Source of the DNA: Diphasiastrum complanatum
Taxonomy: Eukaryota; Streptophyta; Lycopodiopsida; Lycopodiales; Lycopodiaceae
Length of the DNA stretch: 64,000 nt
NCBI GenBank assembly: GCA_029204225.1
Contig: CM055097.1
Coordinates: 33,914,804 to 33,978,803, forward strand
Reading direction: 5' to 3'
The translations under genes were made by a program, and so were the position numbers. The stretch's first letter is position 1; each line of letters starts with the position of its first letter. The notes beneath the pieces were generated by a model. That model worked only from the letters and a program-made list of their open reading frames with translations, was not told the DNA's origin and did no database searches. Shown here one piece after another: positions 37,591-49,534 of the stretch.

Positions 37591-37646
37591 TGGATCTTAA
37601 TGATTCATATTTCTTCACAAGAGTTGGGAGGGGAGAGTAGTTGAAA

Positions 37647-37692
<46 letters not shown>
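37647..37692. repeat. Poly-G tract, G46
   Basis: An uninterrupted run of 46 G followed by (TG)4. The length is probably unreliable in any sequencing technology. Confidence 0.85.
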
Positions 37693-37693
<1 letters not shown>

Positions 37694-37714
37694 GTGTGTG
37701 GCCTGACCCAATGG

Positions 37715-37945
37715 AGAAGCATGACCCCATGGGAGTTTTGATTAGCACTCTATAATGTTCTCCTCTTTTTCTCTTTGCACGCGCACGCACGCGTCTTTCA
37801 TGCTACTAGTTTACACTTTATATTATATGTTAGTCTATATTTTATGCTTTTGTTTTCAAAGCTTAACGTATCATGATTATGGGGTTTAGTTTACTTTTAT
37901 TGCTCTTAGTTTAGGTTTCACTGATATTTAGTGTGTGAGAGAGAG
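37715..37945 (-). repeat. Partial copy of the TG/GA repeat unit
   Basis: GGGAGTTTTGATTAGCACTC through AAGCTTAACGTATCATG matches 33850-33995, but the (TG)n is replaced by a GCACGCGC-like alternating stretch (37777-37793). It ends in a short GA tract at 37937-37948. Confidence 0.8.
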
Positions 37946-37949
37946 AGAG

Positions 37950-40800
37950 TCAAAGCTACGAGGACAATACCAGTATATAAATATATTTTCATCTATAAAT
38001 AACCATAAACCCTAAACTTTAAACAACAATAAGGTACCCTAAACTTGGATAAACCCGTGGGAAATAAAATAAAGAACTTAACCATGATAAATCTCTAACG
38101 CATTACAAATCCAGAAAGTTTTAGATCTTTGGGTTATCGGATAATGTGGTTTTAAGATCTTTTTGAAGATCGTATCCTATGTCTGGTTATAGGATGGTTA
38201 GATAATCTTTTTGATTTTTTGTTGATCAGATCTAACAGCAAATAATTTTCTTGGAGAGAAAACTGATGGTATGGGACGTTAGTGATTTCAAAGGAAAATT
38301 CTTGTAGGTGAATGATCTGTAGACCAGTGGTTAGTATTTACATTATTGGTAATGCTAACAGTTGATTTTAAGGAAAAAGTCCGGTTTAGAATAGTATTGG
38401 ATACTCATTACTAACTTTTTTAAATCTTTGATATCTTATACGTTGTCTCTTGAGAACTTTTTAATCGAAATTATGGAATTTCTTTTAAAAGGGGGAGAAG
38501 AAAATGATAGGAATAAGACTTTCATGGGATCAACCAGTTGCATAGATTTCTTTTGTGGAATCCAGTTTGTGTGCAATGGTGGAACTATCTAGCGGAATAA
38601 AAGAAATCTCTAGTGATTGTTTTGAATAATTTGGAACTAGATAAGTTTTGGGGATTTTTGAGTTGTTAGATATTCATGATGATGGATAGTGGTGGTAAGA
38701 TTAATTTGAGATTCCGCTAGTTGGATCAGATGGAATAAAGCTTTAATCTTAACCTATGTCCAAAGATGTCTATATGAGTCAGCCTAATCTTGGTTTGTGC
38801 ACTGAGATCTGAAGTAGGTTGATTGGTTGAAGGAATTTTGTGGATAAAAGTATGATGGTTGGAAAACTTGTGATGTGAAATTATTCATTTCAGAGATTTC
38901 TCAGATATCTTATTTACTCATGAGAAATAGAATTCTTTTGTAGCTGAGTTACAAGATACTTAGTGATATTTGTGAGTAACATATGCGGATTTTGGAGTAA
39001 TCTGCCAAATAAGGACATAAGTGGCTATGTATTGGGTCATAGTGAGATTATTCTCATGTGTGCAATTAATCTTGTTTGGATCTACTATGTATTCCTGGTC
39101 ACTATGGTATCTGGTGCACTTAACCTAGTTGTTGAGCATAGACATATGATTAAGTATTGTGTTTTGACAATTACTTGTAGAGTTAACAGATCTGTTCTGA
39201 TAGATCTATAGGTTAACATAAAAGTGATTTGGATATGGATCTAAATATGGTGTTGTACAATACAATTAAGATCTACACCTTGACATTTAAGATTTCTAAA
39301 TCATGAGCAATTAACTTGAGTAGTTGATTTACTCCTGTGGAAGTTAATTGGTAAAATGGACAGTCTAAAGAAAACTCATCGACAACTGTCTGTTTTGTGT
39401 GTATTTCTTGTAAGACACGTAATTTATGGGTCATTTGGATTCATCAGTAAATTGTGTCCATAGAATATACAAAATACTTGGGTGTGTATTTCTTAGTGTG
39501 GAAATAACACAATTCATTAGTGATTGTATCCTAGAGCGCTCAATTGGATACCGGATCCTAATGGTTCCAAGAATGGTAAACTGAATTTTTGGAATTCAGT
39601 AGAAATTTATAATCTTTGGATGTTGTTCTTTGTATAAAGTTTATATTGTTAAAGATGAATGTTCTATTTGTCTTTAAATTCTTGGTTGATTGTTTGGAAC
39701 TCATAATCTGAATGAGAATTGGTTTGGAAGAATATTCTTGAAATCTAGTAATTTTTCCTTGTGGAAAAGATTTCAAAATGATTCTGCTATTTCCTAAGTT
39801 GTATGTTGTACATATACTCTAGTATCTTTTAATGATTAAGTATGTTTTTGGAATCCTGTAAATTATGATTGACAAATCATAAGATTCTAAAGGTATATGA
39901 TTGACGGATCATAAATTGATAACTTAGAGATTACTAGAAAATTATATGGGAATATGATGATTCTTAAGCTAATGAGTAATTCTTGATCAATTGGGTGAGT
40001 CAAGGATTTAGATCTGTTGGATGAACTCTAAATTTCTTTACTCCAGAACATACTTGAGATTGTTTGGATCTCACAGGCATTTTCATTAAGTAATTGCTTA
40101 CTTATGAAAAATTAGCTTACCTTACTGATTGTAGTCTATAAGTGCTTGTGTGCAAAGTTCAGTCTTTATCTCCAGATTTATAGGAGATTGATAAATCTAT
40201 TAAGATACATATAGTTGCTGATTTATTGCATATGATGCTAGAAATGGAGCTGTTAACTCATTAGAGTAACTGCAGTACTCTGGTTTGAGTTATAATTGTC
40301 TGAGACTTGATGGATCTCCTAGAGATTTTAGATAACCTGTTGGTGACTAATGACCTTGAGAGGACCCAAACACTCTAATTGAGACATATGGAGTAGTACA
40401 TGTACGTGTGATTGATATAGACAAGAAGTATGCATGAAGAGCTGTGATCTATTTATAGTTGACCTCCATGAGGATTGCATGGGTTCATGCACAGGATCTT
40501 ACCCTCTATACATTGAGGTAGTGATTATTCCGTCGACGACTTTGGTCTGGTTACCTGTTGAGCTCTTCTCCTCTTGCTATCACATGGCATGGCTTGGGGG
40601 CTAGATCCAGGAGGATTCTCTCGAAGGGATCTAGGTTTGGTTGGGTGGTTTTGCTCCACAGTCTCTCTTGTGTTTTCCTATCCTCATCTTAGGGGTTTTC
40701 CCTAGATGCCTTTACAAGGTAGCAGACCTCAAATAGCAACTCGAAGACCAGAAGCTTGCTGTAGACATCCACAGATAGGACGTTGCAGAAGCACAGCCTA
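37950..40800. other. No gene recognised
   Basis: About 2.8 kb of AT-rich sequence with stops in all frames. Words such as AGATCTGTT and GATAGATCT recur, and 40440-40700 is more GC-rich with a TCTCTTGTGTTTTCCTATCCTC stretch. No motif, LTR pair or RNA gene is visible. Confidence 0.4.
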
Positions 40801-40817
40801 AGGCCAAACGACTGAAG

Positions 40818-41735
40818 ATGAATCAGTCGAAGGTATGTGCGAAACGGTTTCAAGTTTTTTCTGAACGATTCTGGAAGTGGAGTTCTTGCCATGTTAATAT
40901 CGAATTACAATGGTGTGTCGATTATTTGATGCTACCAGACTCAGTAGGCATAGCATTCGAGGACTGGCAGACGGAGTGGGAAAAAGAAGATTTCCCTTGG
41001 TTATGGGACCAAATTAGCATAGAACAAAAGGGATGTCTATGTTGGGCCATAATCCAGGGAAAGTTTAAAATTTCACCATTCGGCTCAGTGGAATTGTACA
41101 TAGGCTCAACCTTTTTGTATGTGCTGGAGTACATCCGTATAAAGGAGTACCAGTTTTTGAAGCATAACGACTTGAAACAAAAATTTTGGAGGCGGCATGC
41201 AGAGTTTAAGTTATATTTACCAGAAGGCTGGGCAAATATTGAAGAATTCGATGATGCAGGTTTGCTGTTAAATATCAACATGGCATATCCAGAGTTGTAC
41301 AATATCTACACCGACTGGGAGCGAAATTTTTCAAGCTATTTTGCGGAAATCAAGCACAACTTACAGGACAGAGTGAAATCCCGTGAATATAAATCTTTTC
41401 TGTACATATACTTATTGGCAGTTTGGCACTTTGCAGCCAAAACATTATTTTGTGTTCAGAACTTATTTGTAAAGTGTACATTTTTTCAGTTTTCATCTAC
41501 TTTATTTGCACAAATTACACTTAGAAAAAATTCTGAAGAGAACTTTCAACTAGTACAAGAACTAGTTGATGGCCATATGGCAACTTACCTATTGGGAGAT
41601 ATACTAGAGCAAAGGAAGACATCATATTGCTCGAGTGTCAGAGAGATTTGGAAATGGCACAACAATCACATGACGATCTTAATACATGAAATCGTTTCCA
41701 GATTTTTCTTGTATATGGCGTTGTTGATTATGTGA
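40818..41735 (+). CDS. Unknown 305-codon ORF, Trp-rich
   Basis: ATG at 40818, no stop to 41733. It has 10 Trp in the first two-thirds and clear acidic/aromatic segments: DSVGIAFEDWQTEWEKEDFP, then WDQISIEQKGCLCWAII, then KFWRRHAEFKLYLPEGW and WERNFSSYFAEIKHNLQDRV. The part at about residues 192-235 is hydrophobic and less protein-like (LYIYLLAVWHFAAKTLF); it starts near a GTGAAT and ends near a CAG, so it could be a retained intron. The end (EIWKWHNNHMTILIHE) is protein-like again. I find no known domain or catalytic motif. It is followed by the 3' tail of a gypsy element on the same strand, so it may be a gag-like or accessory frame, or a host gene exon. Confidence 0.4.
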   Translation: MNQSKVCAKRFQVFSERFWKWSSCHVNIELQWCVDYLMLPDSVGIAFEDWQTEWEKEDFPWLWDQISIEQKGCLCWAIIQGKFKISPFGSVELYIGSTFLYVLEYIRIKEYQFLKHNDLKQKFWRRHAEFKLYLPEGWANIEEFDDAGLLLNINMAYPELYNIYTDWERNFSSYFAEIKHNLQDRVKSREYKSFLYIYLLAVWHFAAKTLFCVQNLFVKCTFFQFSSTLFAQITLRKNSEENFQLVQELVDGHMATYLLGDILEQRKTSYCSSVREIWKWHNNHMTILIHEIVSRFFLYMALLIM

Positions 41736-41799
41736 TGTGAGCTTTCATATGTTATCCGTTGAAATATATTTTGAATCAACATTGATGTTGAAATTCCAA

Positions 41800-42145
41800 G
41801 TACAGGTCATATATTCAAACTGAAGAAATATCTTCACATTTGACCTAGCGAAGATTTAAAAGGAGAGAAATTTAACGATATGAAAATATTCTTTTCTAAG
41901 GAATGAAACGAAGATTATATTCTATTCACAAGGACATTTCACATTTGAGGAGGGGGATATGTGACACCATGTATTTACTAAATAGTGAATATGTGATGCC
42001 ATGTTTTTACTAAATAGTGAATATTTCTTCATTCAAATATGGCAATTTATACTTGGAAATGAAGATATGTGTGGGACAAATATATGTATTGAAGAGGCCT
42101 ATATCACTTTTCGGGATATAAATGCTAAGGACCTATCTTCTACTG
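41800..42145 (+). repeat. Gypsy 3' end: polypurine tract and LTR start
   Basis: GAGGAGGGGGATA (41947-41958) is followed by TGTGACACCATG at 41960. The same junction, inverted, occurs at 63516-63545, so both belong to one gypsy family. The first LTR bases are duplicated (TGTGAYRCCATG at 41960 and 41992). Upstream 41820-41945 is broken pol-end sequence. The LTR is cut near 42145. Confidence 0.65.
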
Positions 42146-42327
42146 ACGTGGCATATCACTTTGTGATGGAGCAAGTCATGGCAAAGGAGGTGGAGCTTCA
42201 ACATGTTTTTCAAGGGAATGTGTTGCTGATATCTTTACCAAAGCATTGGGAAAAGACTTGCTTATGAAGCATAAGACTTCACTTGGAGTATTCTCAAAGT
42301 CTATGCTAAAACTAGTTGAAGAGGGAG
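42146..42327 (+). pseudogene. Copia RNase H tail
   Basis: Plus-strand frame with EQVMAKEVELQHVFQGN followed, after a frameshift, by the broken ADIFTKALGKD segment; it matches 27391-27575 inverted. It ends at polypurine AAGAGGGAG (42319-42327). Confidence 0.8.
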
Positions 42328-42800
42328 TGTGAGAGATTTCAACTAGTTTAGTCAAATTTGCTCATATTTGTTTATTTGGCAATTGAGGCCAATTTTCATA
42401 TTAGACTTAGAGATTTTCATTTCAAAGTTATTTTAGTTCAGATGTGTTTGAATTACTACTTTAAAAAAGTGAGGAAAATAGTAGGAGGTCGAGTTTAGTA
42501 GATTCAAATTTCAATATTGGAGACATTGAATCTAGTTCAGGTTATTGGTAGAGTTTTTGATATGGAGAGAAACCAAGATCATTAATGAGAAATGGATCTA
42601 TTATATATAGTTGTACACACGTGGGAAGAGAAGCATTCTCTCTCTCTCATCTCATTTCATGCCTATACATGAGCTCCTATCCATTGGTGCACTATATTGG
42701 TGATATCTTGTAAGTTTGTGTGTAGAATGCTCATATTATGTTATATTTGGATCCACACGTGTGAAATATAGTAGCTTATAATTTTTGTATTTACAACGTG
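42328..42800 (+). repeat. 3' LTR of copia (RT-less family), plus orientation
   Basis: Begins TGTGAGAGATTTCAACTAG directly after the polypurine tract. It is a diverged relative of 26742-27390, sharing GGATCCACACGTGTGAAATA near the end. The right end is lost near 42800. Confidence 0.75.
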
Positions 42801-43530
42801 CATTAATTCTTGGAATATTAATGATGAACCAAATCCATTTAGGATGCACTCTATGGGGGCTCATTGGCACTGGAATCGAGTTGTATGTTTTGATTGGGTA
42901 TTTCATCTAGCTATGATGCCACCAACGAGGCCACCAAAAGAGACTGATGGTGTGCAGGCCATTGGCGTCCTTGAATCTAATGGTTCACAACGTTAACATC
43001 GAAGAGAGAAAAGGTTACTGCTACTTTAAACTTAATAAATCTAAATGGTTGCATGTTGTTCGTTTAGATTTAAACAAGCTAAGTGTCAATGTTTGACAGA
43101 TGAAGATCTTCTCTATTGTAGATCTTCCTCTATCAAACGTTGACAATTGTTTGAATTTAAATGAATCACATACAACCTGTTAGATTTATTGAGGTCAAAA
43201 TAGCAACATCCTTGTCTCTTCAATGTTGCGAACCATCAGATTCAAGGATTGTTGATGGCTCACACACCATTTTTTTGACCTTACCGTGGTCCTATTCAGT
43301 GGCATCATAGAAGTCGTTGCATACAAGTCACTTGTATGGACAATGAGCACCTATTATTATAGTGTAGTCCTCAATGTGGTCTAATTTGGACACATTAATA
43401 TTCCAAACATTAATTAATGCACCCTTCATTTTTTACTCATAGTTTTGGCATTTTTTGTTTTTCTCACGGTTTTATGGAAATTGCAAACCCCATTATTGTT
43501 TGATAAACCGGAGTCTATGGCTAAAGCAGC
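42801..43530. other. No gene recognised
   Basis: AT-rich spacer. A short imperfect inverted repeat lies around 43025-43190: the words AAACTTAATAAATCTAAATGG and TGTTTGACAGATGAAGATCTT pair with sequence after 43120. Confidence 0.4.
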
Positions 43531-43539
43531 AATTAGGAG

Positions 43540-44090
43540 GTTGAAAATATGCAGAATTACATAAAGGGAATGTCACGATTGGAAAAAGTGACAGACTCTC
43601 CGGGAAAAAAGGAAACGTTCCTTATAAGCCATCAATTGGAGGTGCTAAAGCAAGAAGATTCTTATCCAATCACATATGCAAAGAATCAAGTGTCAGATAC
43701 GAAATTTGGAGAGAAATTGTTCCAGCCACACGAACACTGGAAGGAAGTAATTGAGTGGAAAAGGGACAAGTGTGGACTAACTTAGACAAACTCATAGGTG
43801 TTATCAGAAAAGAAAACCTATCATCAGAAGATATTAGGACTTTGCAAAATCATTGCACCACATTTGTAAAATTTGTACATGATTGTTGGGAAAAAGACAA
43901 CGTTACTCATTACATGGTGCTAATCTATATCATTATCTGGTACTTTTCTCATTCAGGTTTATATTTTTTTCTACTGATGTAAGTAATCAAAACTATTGTT
44001 TGTAGCACATTCTTCTTCATCATGCAACTTATTTTGCAAAGGAATATTAATCTGGAAGAGGTAATCTTCGATTAATAACTTTTAATTGTG
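43540..44090 (+). pseudogene. Exon-like remnant, possibly transposase-related
   Basis: Plus-strand frames 43549-43785 and 43755-43914 overlap through a frameshift. They contain QLEVLKQEDSYPITYAKNQV, then LIGVIRKENLSSEDIRTLQN and CWEKDNVTHYM. A good donor (ATG|GTGCTAATC, 43916) and an acceptor (TTTGTAG|, 44005) join to an exon continuing HILLHHATYFAKEY in the same frame. The combined 'YMH.LLHH' pattern resembles a motif I associate with domesticated or mobile transposase-like proteins of several eukaryotes, but this is from memory and weak. The frame ends soon after at TAA. Confidence 0.35.
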
Positions 44091-44164
44091 TTTTTGTTTT
44101 TTTTAATTCAAATTAATATTACCTGATCTTTGATTAATTACATTTAATTGTGTTTATGTTTTTT

Positions 44165-44900
44165 TTCAGTTTAAATGCCCGAAGGTCTCCCCAATGGAGA
44201 TAATGCACTTCAGGCTGGAGACCATAAAGCTTGTGATCGAAAATTCATATCCAGTTGCAGTGGCCTAGTGTTCTCCACCCAAGCTACTTCCAATTGGAGA
44301 AATGGATTTACAGATCATAGTTGATACTGATTAAATATTCGTCTCAGTTGATGTGGATGAGACACATGTATAGAAAGTTTTAATAAAAATATATTTACAA
44401 TTTCTCTATGGTTGTTCTTACTTGTTTTTTTTTCTATTATTAATTCAGGTTATGATTCATTCATCTTCAATTTCTACGGTTTTCCGACATGTTTGTTTTT
44501 CATAGCCTTGGTTTGCCTTGCCTTTACCATGGTTTTTTTTGGATAGGTTCAGAATGATGATCTAATGGAACCTTTGCCACAACCAATCCAAACATGCGAC
44601 ATTAGTTCACTTAGATTTGTTGCAGCAAATCTTTGATCAGATCATCATCTGAACATATCCAAATATGCCAGACCAAGGTAATGAAGACCAAAAATACAAC
44701 CGTTATACACGAGACTTCAACAAGGGCAAGCGTTGATTCGATAAATGATTGTAGTGGTCACTGGAGTTCAAGTGACTGAAGATCTCCCCAATGGAGATAA
44801 TGCATTTCATGCAGGAGACAATGAATCTTGTTATCGAAAATGTATATTATCCAGTTGCAATTACATTGTGTTTTGCACCATGGAAATGGAGATTATAGAA
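44165..44900 (+). repeat. Diverged duplicated exon-like segment
   Basis: 44178-44290 and 44770-44885 are copies: GATCTCCCCAATGGAGATAATGCA recurs (one base differs) with the following 80 bases. In the second copy the frame reads TEDLPNGDNAFHAGDNESCY. The duplicate spacing is about 590 bases. Function unknown. Confidence 0.6.
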
Positions 44901-45344
44901 ATGAAAGAGCCTCATAGAAAAAGTGGTTCATATATTTTAAAAAATGATGTATACAAAAAATTGTATTACATAATACAAAATTCCATAGTTCATAATCTAT
45001 GGATCTTCAATTTCGATGGATGCTCCAATGTCTTTGCATTTTATATGTTCTTCCTGCCTTACTCTAACCTGCACAAGAGAAATTGTTTTAGTTAATATAT
45101 TTTATGAAACTGATTCACTTAGAAATAGAAAAAAAGAAATATTTTTATATGGCATAACGTACCTTCATACCATTCAATCGAAATTGATAGTACTAAGGTA
45201 GATCGAATTGCAACATGTCTAGTTCTGATCGAATGTGATTGAGACACCAATCTTCCTTGACCTCAACCATGGCAAGAATGTTGTCATTTCTTTTCACTGT
45301 TATTTGAAGTTGCTCTGAGGGTTTATACCAAAATCTTGATCAAG

Positions 45345-46143
45345 TGGCTTTCAAACTTTTTTGTATTTAATCCATCTTCTATAATACAACAACAAAGTGA
45401 GCATTTGTTTTTCGATGTGATATCTAAATGTCATGGATGAGTAACATACTCTGCACTCAACTTGCTGATTTTGTTTTGTATCCCAACCATCATCCAACAA
45501 CTCGGCGATTATATCAACACTCAAGTCCTTACAAATAACATTGTTTTCGTTCTCCGAACATTGCATTTGGAAAAAAAATCAACAAAAATAGTAAAAGGTA
45601 GATACCAACTTAATCTATTATTCTTTGATCCAATGCTACATTTTAACATACTCTGAATATCAATATATAGCCTGGATCAAAACCTTTCTGAAATTGCTGC
45701 ATCAGGAGAAATCCATTCTTCACTCGAAAAATCTGGTAAAGGATATGGCTTTAATCTACCAACTAAACCATTTTTATCAGGAAAATAGGTGTGATCATAA
45801 AAACAAACTCCCGACTCTAAAAGTGATTTTGGAGAACGACCTTTATATTGTAAAATACCGATATCTGAATGTATGACATCGGTTATTACTGCAATCGATT
45901 GAACTGTTTGCCATTCAACAAAATTTGATGGATACAAATATGCAAAACCAACAAAAACATCTCAATAAAAATATAATTTAAAGAAAATGCTAACTCTAAA
46001 GAAATTGAATCTGAAAACTTACAATTGCATTTTCTTCTATCATTTGGATTCAGAACATGAATGTTGAGCTCATTGTCAAGATAAGCATGCTGAACTAAAA
46101 CTTCCGTGATAGATTGACTGGCAGGTGATACTTTGAAATCCAT
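45345..46143 (-). pseudogene. Unidentified multi-exon gene remnant
   Basis: Exon 1 begins at ATG 46141-46143 and runs to 46023 (SITEVLVQHAYLDNELNIHV). A consensus donor GTAAGT occupies 46022-46017, and the acceptor CAG ends at 45904. The 119-base intron joins in phase 1 without a stop to exon 2 (45903 to about 45680), which reads SIAVITDVIHSDIGILQYKG, CFYDHTYFPDKNG and YPLPDFSSEEWISPDAA. A third block at 45420-45566 (SVDIIAELLDDGWD ... QQVECRVC) is also exon-like. No domain is recognised. The reading frame and consensus splice sites make this more than chance, but no terminal exon is obvious. It could be a host gene fragment or part of an old transposon gene. Confidence 0.45.
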
Positions 46144-46149
46144 TATCCT

Positions 46150-46784
46150 GCCTTTCCAAGAGCTTCTATATATGTTATCCGATCTTTTTCTTTTTCAGAA
46201 TGAGCCTTTTGCAGATGGATGCTTCAAGATCCATTGATATTTTTGATATATTCTTGGTATCCATTAATCTTTTGCATTTTTTTCATTGCAAATATTGATT
46301 GCATCAATGGTTCCTCTTGGTCTCCGATTATGTGTAGCCATTAGTCGATAATACAAGTACGTAGGCTGAGAACAGAGAGATTGTAGGGATTGCGAGGTAA
46401 ACTTAAGAATGACAATTCAAAATAAGAGATAGAATGAAGAAAATGAGAGGTATACCTATGAATGACAAGAAGTTCCTAAACTACAAAGATTAGTTAACCA
46501 CAGTTTATGACTATTGACGTCAAATCAACCTCGAGTGAACAATGACGGGCAACGTAAGAGTATTCGGGCAGTAACTGTGGTCCAATCACAATTGTTTGTT
46601 CTGAGCAGCGGGATATTTGAAAATCACGAAAATTTGGCTGGGAAAGTTAAATACAATTTCTGTCTGTCAACCACTGTTACAGTTCGTCACAGATGGACAC
46701 CATTCATTGGGACACATAAGCATTGAAATCGTGCGAAGTCAAAAACAACATCTTGACAACGCCCAATTTGAGTTCTAATATCCC
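46150..46784. other. No gene recognised
   Basis: Spacer between the exon remnant and the second RT-less copia copy; frames are short and featureless. Confidence 0.4.
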
Positions 46785-48228
46785 CTAATGGCTAGTACAA
46801 ATCCAACATCAAAATGATGCTCACCAATGTAGCTAGTTTTACCATATCTTGACAATTTGCACACATCCACATGAAAATGCTCAAACATGAGATAGCACAA
46901 GTAAAGTAGACTTGAATAACACTTCCTTGCTGCTCCTTTGACCTTACTTGAGTCTTCAATAAGCTGCAAAAACATATCCATAACATCTTTGCCAATTGAC
47001 TCTCCTTGGATGCTCTTGACTATCTCCAAATTGCCACTTTCCTTTGTGTGTTGTTGAAGCCCTTTGAGATCAACCTCTTGATCTTCAACTTGACCATCAA
47101 AGTCATTCCAGATCCATTACTTGATTTTACAACAAGATAACATTCATCCACTTGCATAGCTCCATCTATACAAGAAGATCCTCCAAAAGATGTTCCACTC
47201 TTCATAAGAGCTTGATACTCAAGATCCATTGCTTAGATCCACTTCTCTTTTTCCCTTGCTTGATCTACACTTGTAGGGTCATCCAAAGAGGTTAGGAAAG
47301 CAACATAATTTCTAGAAACTACTTGCTTACCCTTTTGATCATATGTGAGCCTTGAAGGTACTTGTCTTTCCCTTGATGTTCTCCTTGGTTTTTGACTTGA
47401 GGAAGGTCCATCATCATCATTGATCACATACTCATCACAAAAGGCCTTGAACTTGGTAGATATGTACTCATCACCATTGTCACTCCTTAAGCATTTGATC
47501 CTTGTGGAAAATTGGTTCTCCCTTGAATTTTTGAGCTTGATAAAGACATCATATACTTCATCCTTGCTCTTTAGTAGATAAATTCAACAAAATCTACTAA
47601 AATCATCAATGAAAGTTACATACATCTTAGCTCCACTATTGCTGATTGTAATAAATCCACGAATATCCAAATGTACAAGTTGAAAAGGCTTTGTAGATCT
47701 AGATATAGATCTAGTATAAGGTAGTTTATGTGACTTAGACAAAGCACAAGACTCACAAACATGTTTGATGCCACTTAAGGAACTTGGAAGACCTATCACA
47801 ATCTTCTTCCTAGCCATTACCTCTAATGACTTGAAGTTGAGGTGTCCCATCCTTTTATGCCACACCTCTTGAATCACATCCAACTTGGTTAGCAATAACA
47901 CAAGCATCTAGTTTGAACAACTTCCCTTGCCTTTAACCTTTTCCAATCAAGACATCCTTCCTTTTGATCATACAAGCATCTCCATCAAACTCCACCTTGA
48001 GGCCTTTACTTAGCATTTGACTCACACTAAGCAAATTCTTGGTAATAGATGGAATAAACAAGACATCCTCCAAATGAACATTCCTATTTGTAGAGAGAGA
48101 AATAGGAATTGTGCCATAAAAAGAAAAAACTTGCTTTGGTGTAGAATCCCCTCTAGCATGCTCTAGCCTTGATATCTTCACCAACTCATTGATAGATCTG
48201 ATTTCCTCCTTAATAACCTGAAACACAA

Positions 48229-48240
48229 GCTCTGATACCA
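48229..48240 (-). promoter_or_regulatory. Primer-binding site, initiator tRNA-Met
   Basis: TGGTATCAGAGC on the minus strand, abutting the LTR at 48241. Confidence 0.9.
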
Positions 48241-48790
48241 TGTGAAGGATTTCAGATCATTAAGATCCAATCCACTTGAAAGAATTTTGGTTAGAAAGAG
48301 AAATACACTACCAATCTCACCAATGTAGAAAAATCAGCATCTACACACAAAATGAGATGCAAACACTAATAAAACTTGATCAAACTTGAATGAAATGATA
48401 AAGTACTATTACTGTCCGTTCAAAACCAGCAAGCTACTTACTATATTTCACACGTATGGATCCAAAAATAGTATATATAGATCATTCTAAATATAAAATT
48501 GCAAGCAATCATAAGTATAGTGCACCAGTGGATAGTAGAACCCAAGAAAACCATGTATAAGCATGAAATGAGATAAAGAAGAGAGAATATCACTCTCTCC
48601 ATGAGTTACATCCTTTTATAATAGGTCCAAACCCTATTTAGCCACTTGGCTTTCCCCCCAAAATTGTAACCCTACTATTTTTGGGTCTAGATTCAAAGTA
48701 CCCAACATTCAAATTTGAATCTACTCAAACCTTCCCACACTTTCAAAAATTGTTTATTTAAATGACATTTAGACTAATGAACTTTGAAAT
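48241..48790 (-). repeat. 5' LTR of second RT-less copia copy
   Basis: Matches 32056-32610 with more differences than the two LTRs of the first copy show; the outer end is lost beyond GAACTTTGAAA. Confidence 0.85.
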
Positions 48791-49035
48791 CTAATTTGAG
48801 TGAAACACTACAAGAGAGAGACAATCAAATCCATTTCTTGGCAAGATTTGTTTGAAAGTAGTTTTCACATCATCTTATCTTCATTCCACCTTTGTGAGGG
48901 AGTGATAGAACTGTGATTATAAGTCCATTTGTTGGATTAGAAATGAAATTTGATTGAAACACTGCACGTGTGAGACCTATGTGAGTTTCAAGTCAATAAA
49001 ATCTATTTCTTGTTTGTAGAAGTCACTAGTAAGAT

Positions 49036-49271
49036 GATATCTGCTGGAGCATACCTTCCAGAAGCCAGTGAGAGATTGAATTCTATAAACTATGCTATTT
49101 GGAGGTTTATGACGGAGTCACTCTTGGTGCTCCAAGAACTTTATGAGTTTTTGATTGAGGATGAAGATGAACCTCTAGGTGCACTGGAGTTAGCTAGATA
49201 CAAGAAGAGGCCTATCGCAATAAAATCGTCTTTCTGTTTGGGAAGACTGGACTATGTTTTAAAATGCTATT
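49036..49271 (+). pseudogene. Ty1/copia gag N-terminal fragment
   Basis: ATG at 49036. It encodes ASERLNSINYAIWRFMTESL, the copia Gag start motif, then DEDEPLGALELARYKKR. It is a relative of the fragment at 23573-23823. The frame ends at the junction with repeat U copy 3. Confidence 0.75.
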
Positions 49272-49534
49272 TTTGCTGATGAGTAGTATAACTTCTTTTG
49301 GACATGGATAACAACTAAAGCTCAGCTATGACACATGTCTTTCCCACTGTACTAACTCGTGCGGTTTTGTGCTGTGGGATGGTGGCAGGTATCAGTTGGA
49401 CGTTTTGAGAGTGGTTATGCTATATGGTGCTTTACTGTACTGTATTTTACTTTTTAGCATTACTGTACCTTGTTGGTTTATGAATAAAGGCTTCAAAGGG
49501 TCTGGTCTTGCTTTGTCCAGAGAAACTATGTGAA

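Larger units (their letters stand above)
46785..48790 (-). mobile_element. Second RT-less copia copy, internally deleted
   Basis: Same family as 26742-32657. From the right: LTR 48241-48790, primer site 48229-48240, about 110 bases of leader fused directly to the pol frame (so gag and protease are deleted; the fusion is at GGCACAATTCC near 48115), GAG-pre-integrase (WHKRMGHLNF ... CESCAL), integrase first half (LVHLDIRGF, FIDDFSRFC, SDNGDEY), a second deletion removing the integrase catalytic Glu region, then the pre-RT text and about 430 bases of the same foreign insert. It ends at about 46785; RNase H and 3' LTR are gone. Confidence 0.88.

Noticed and set aside
40922-41302. 126-codon minus-strand ORF
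   Set aside because: Antisense of the 305-codon plus-strand ORF, which has the better composition.
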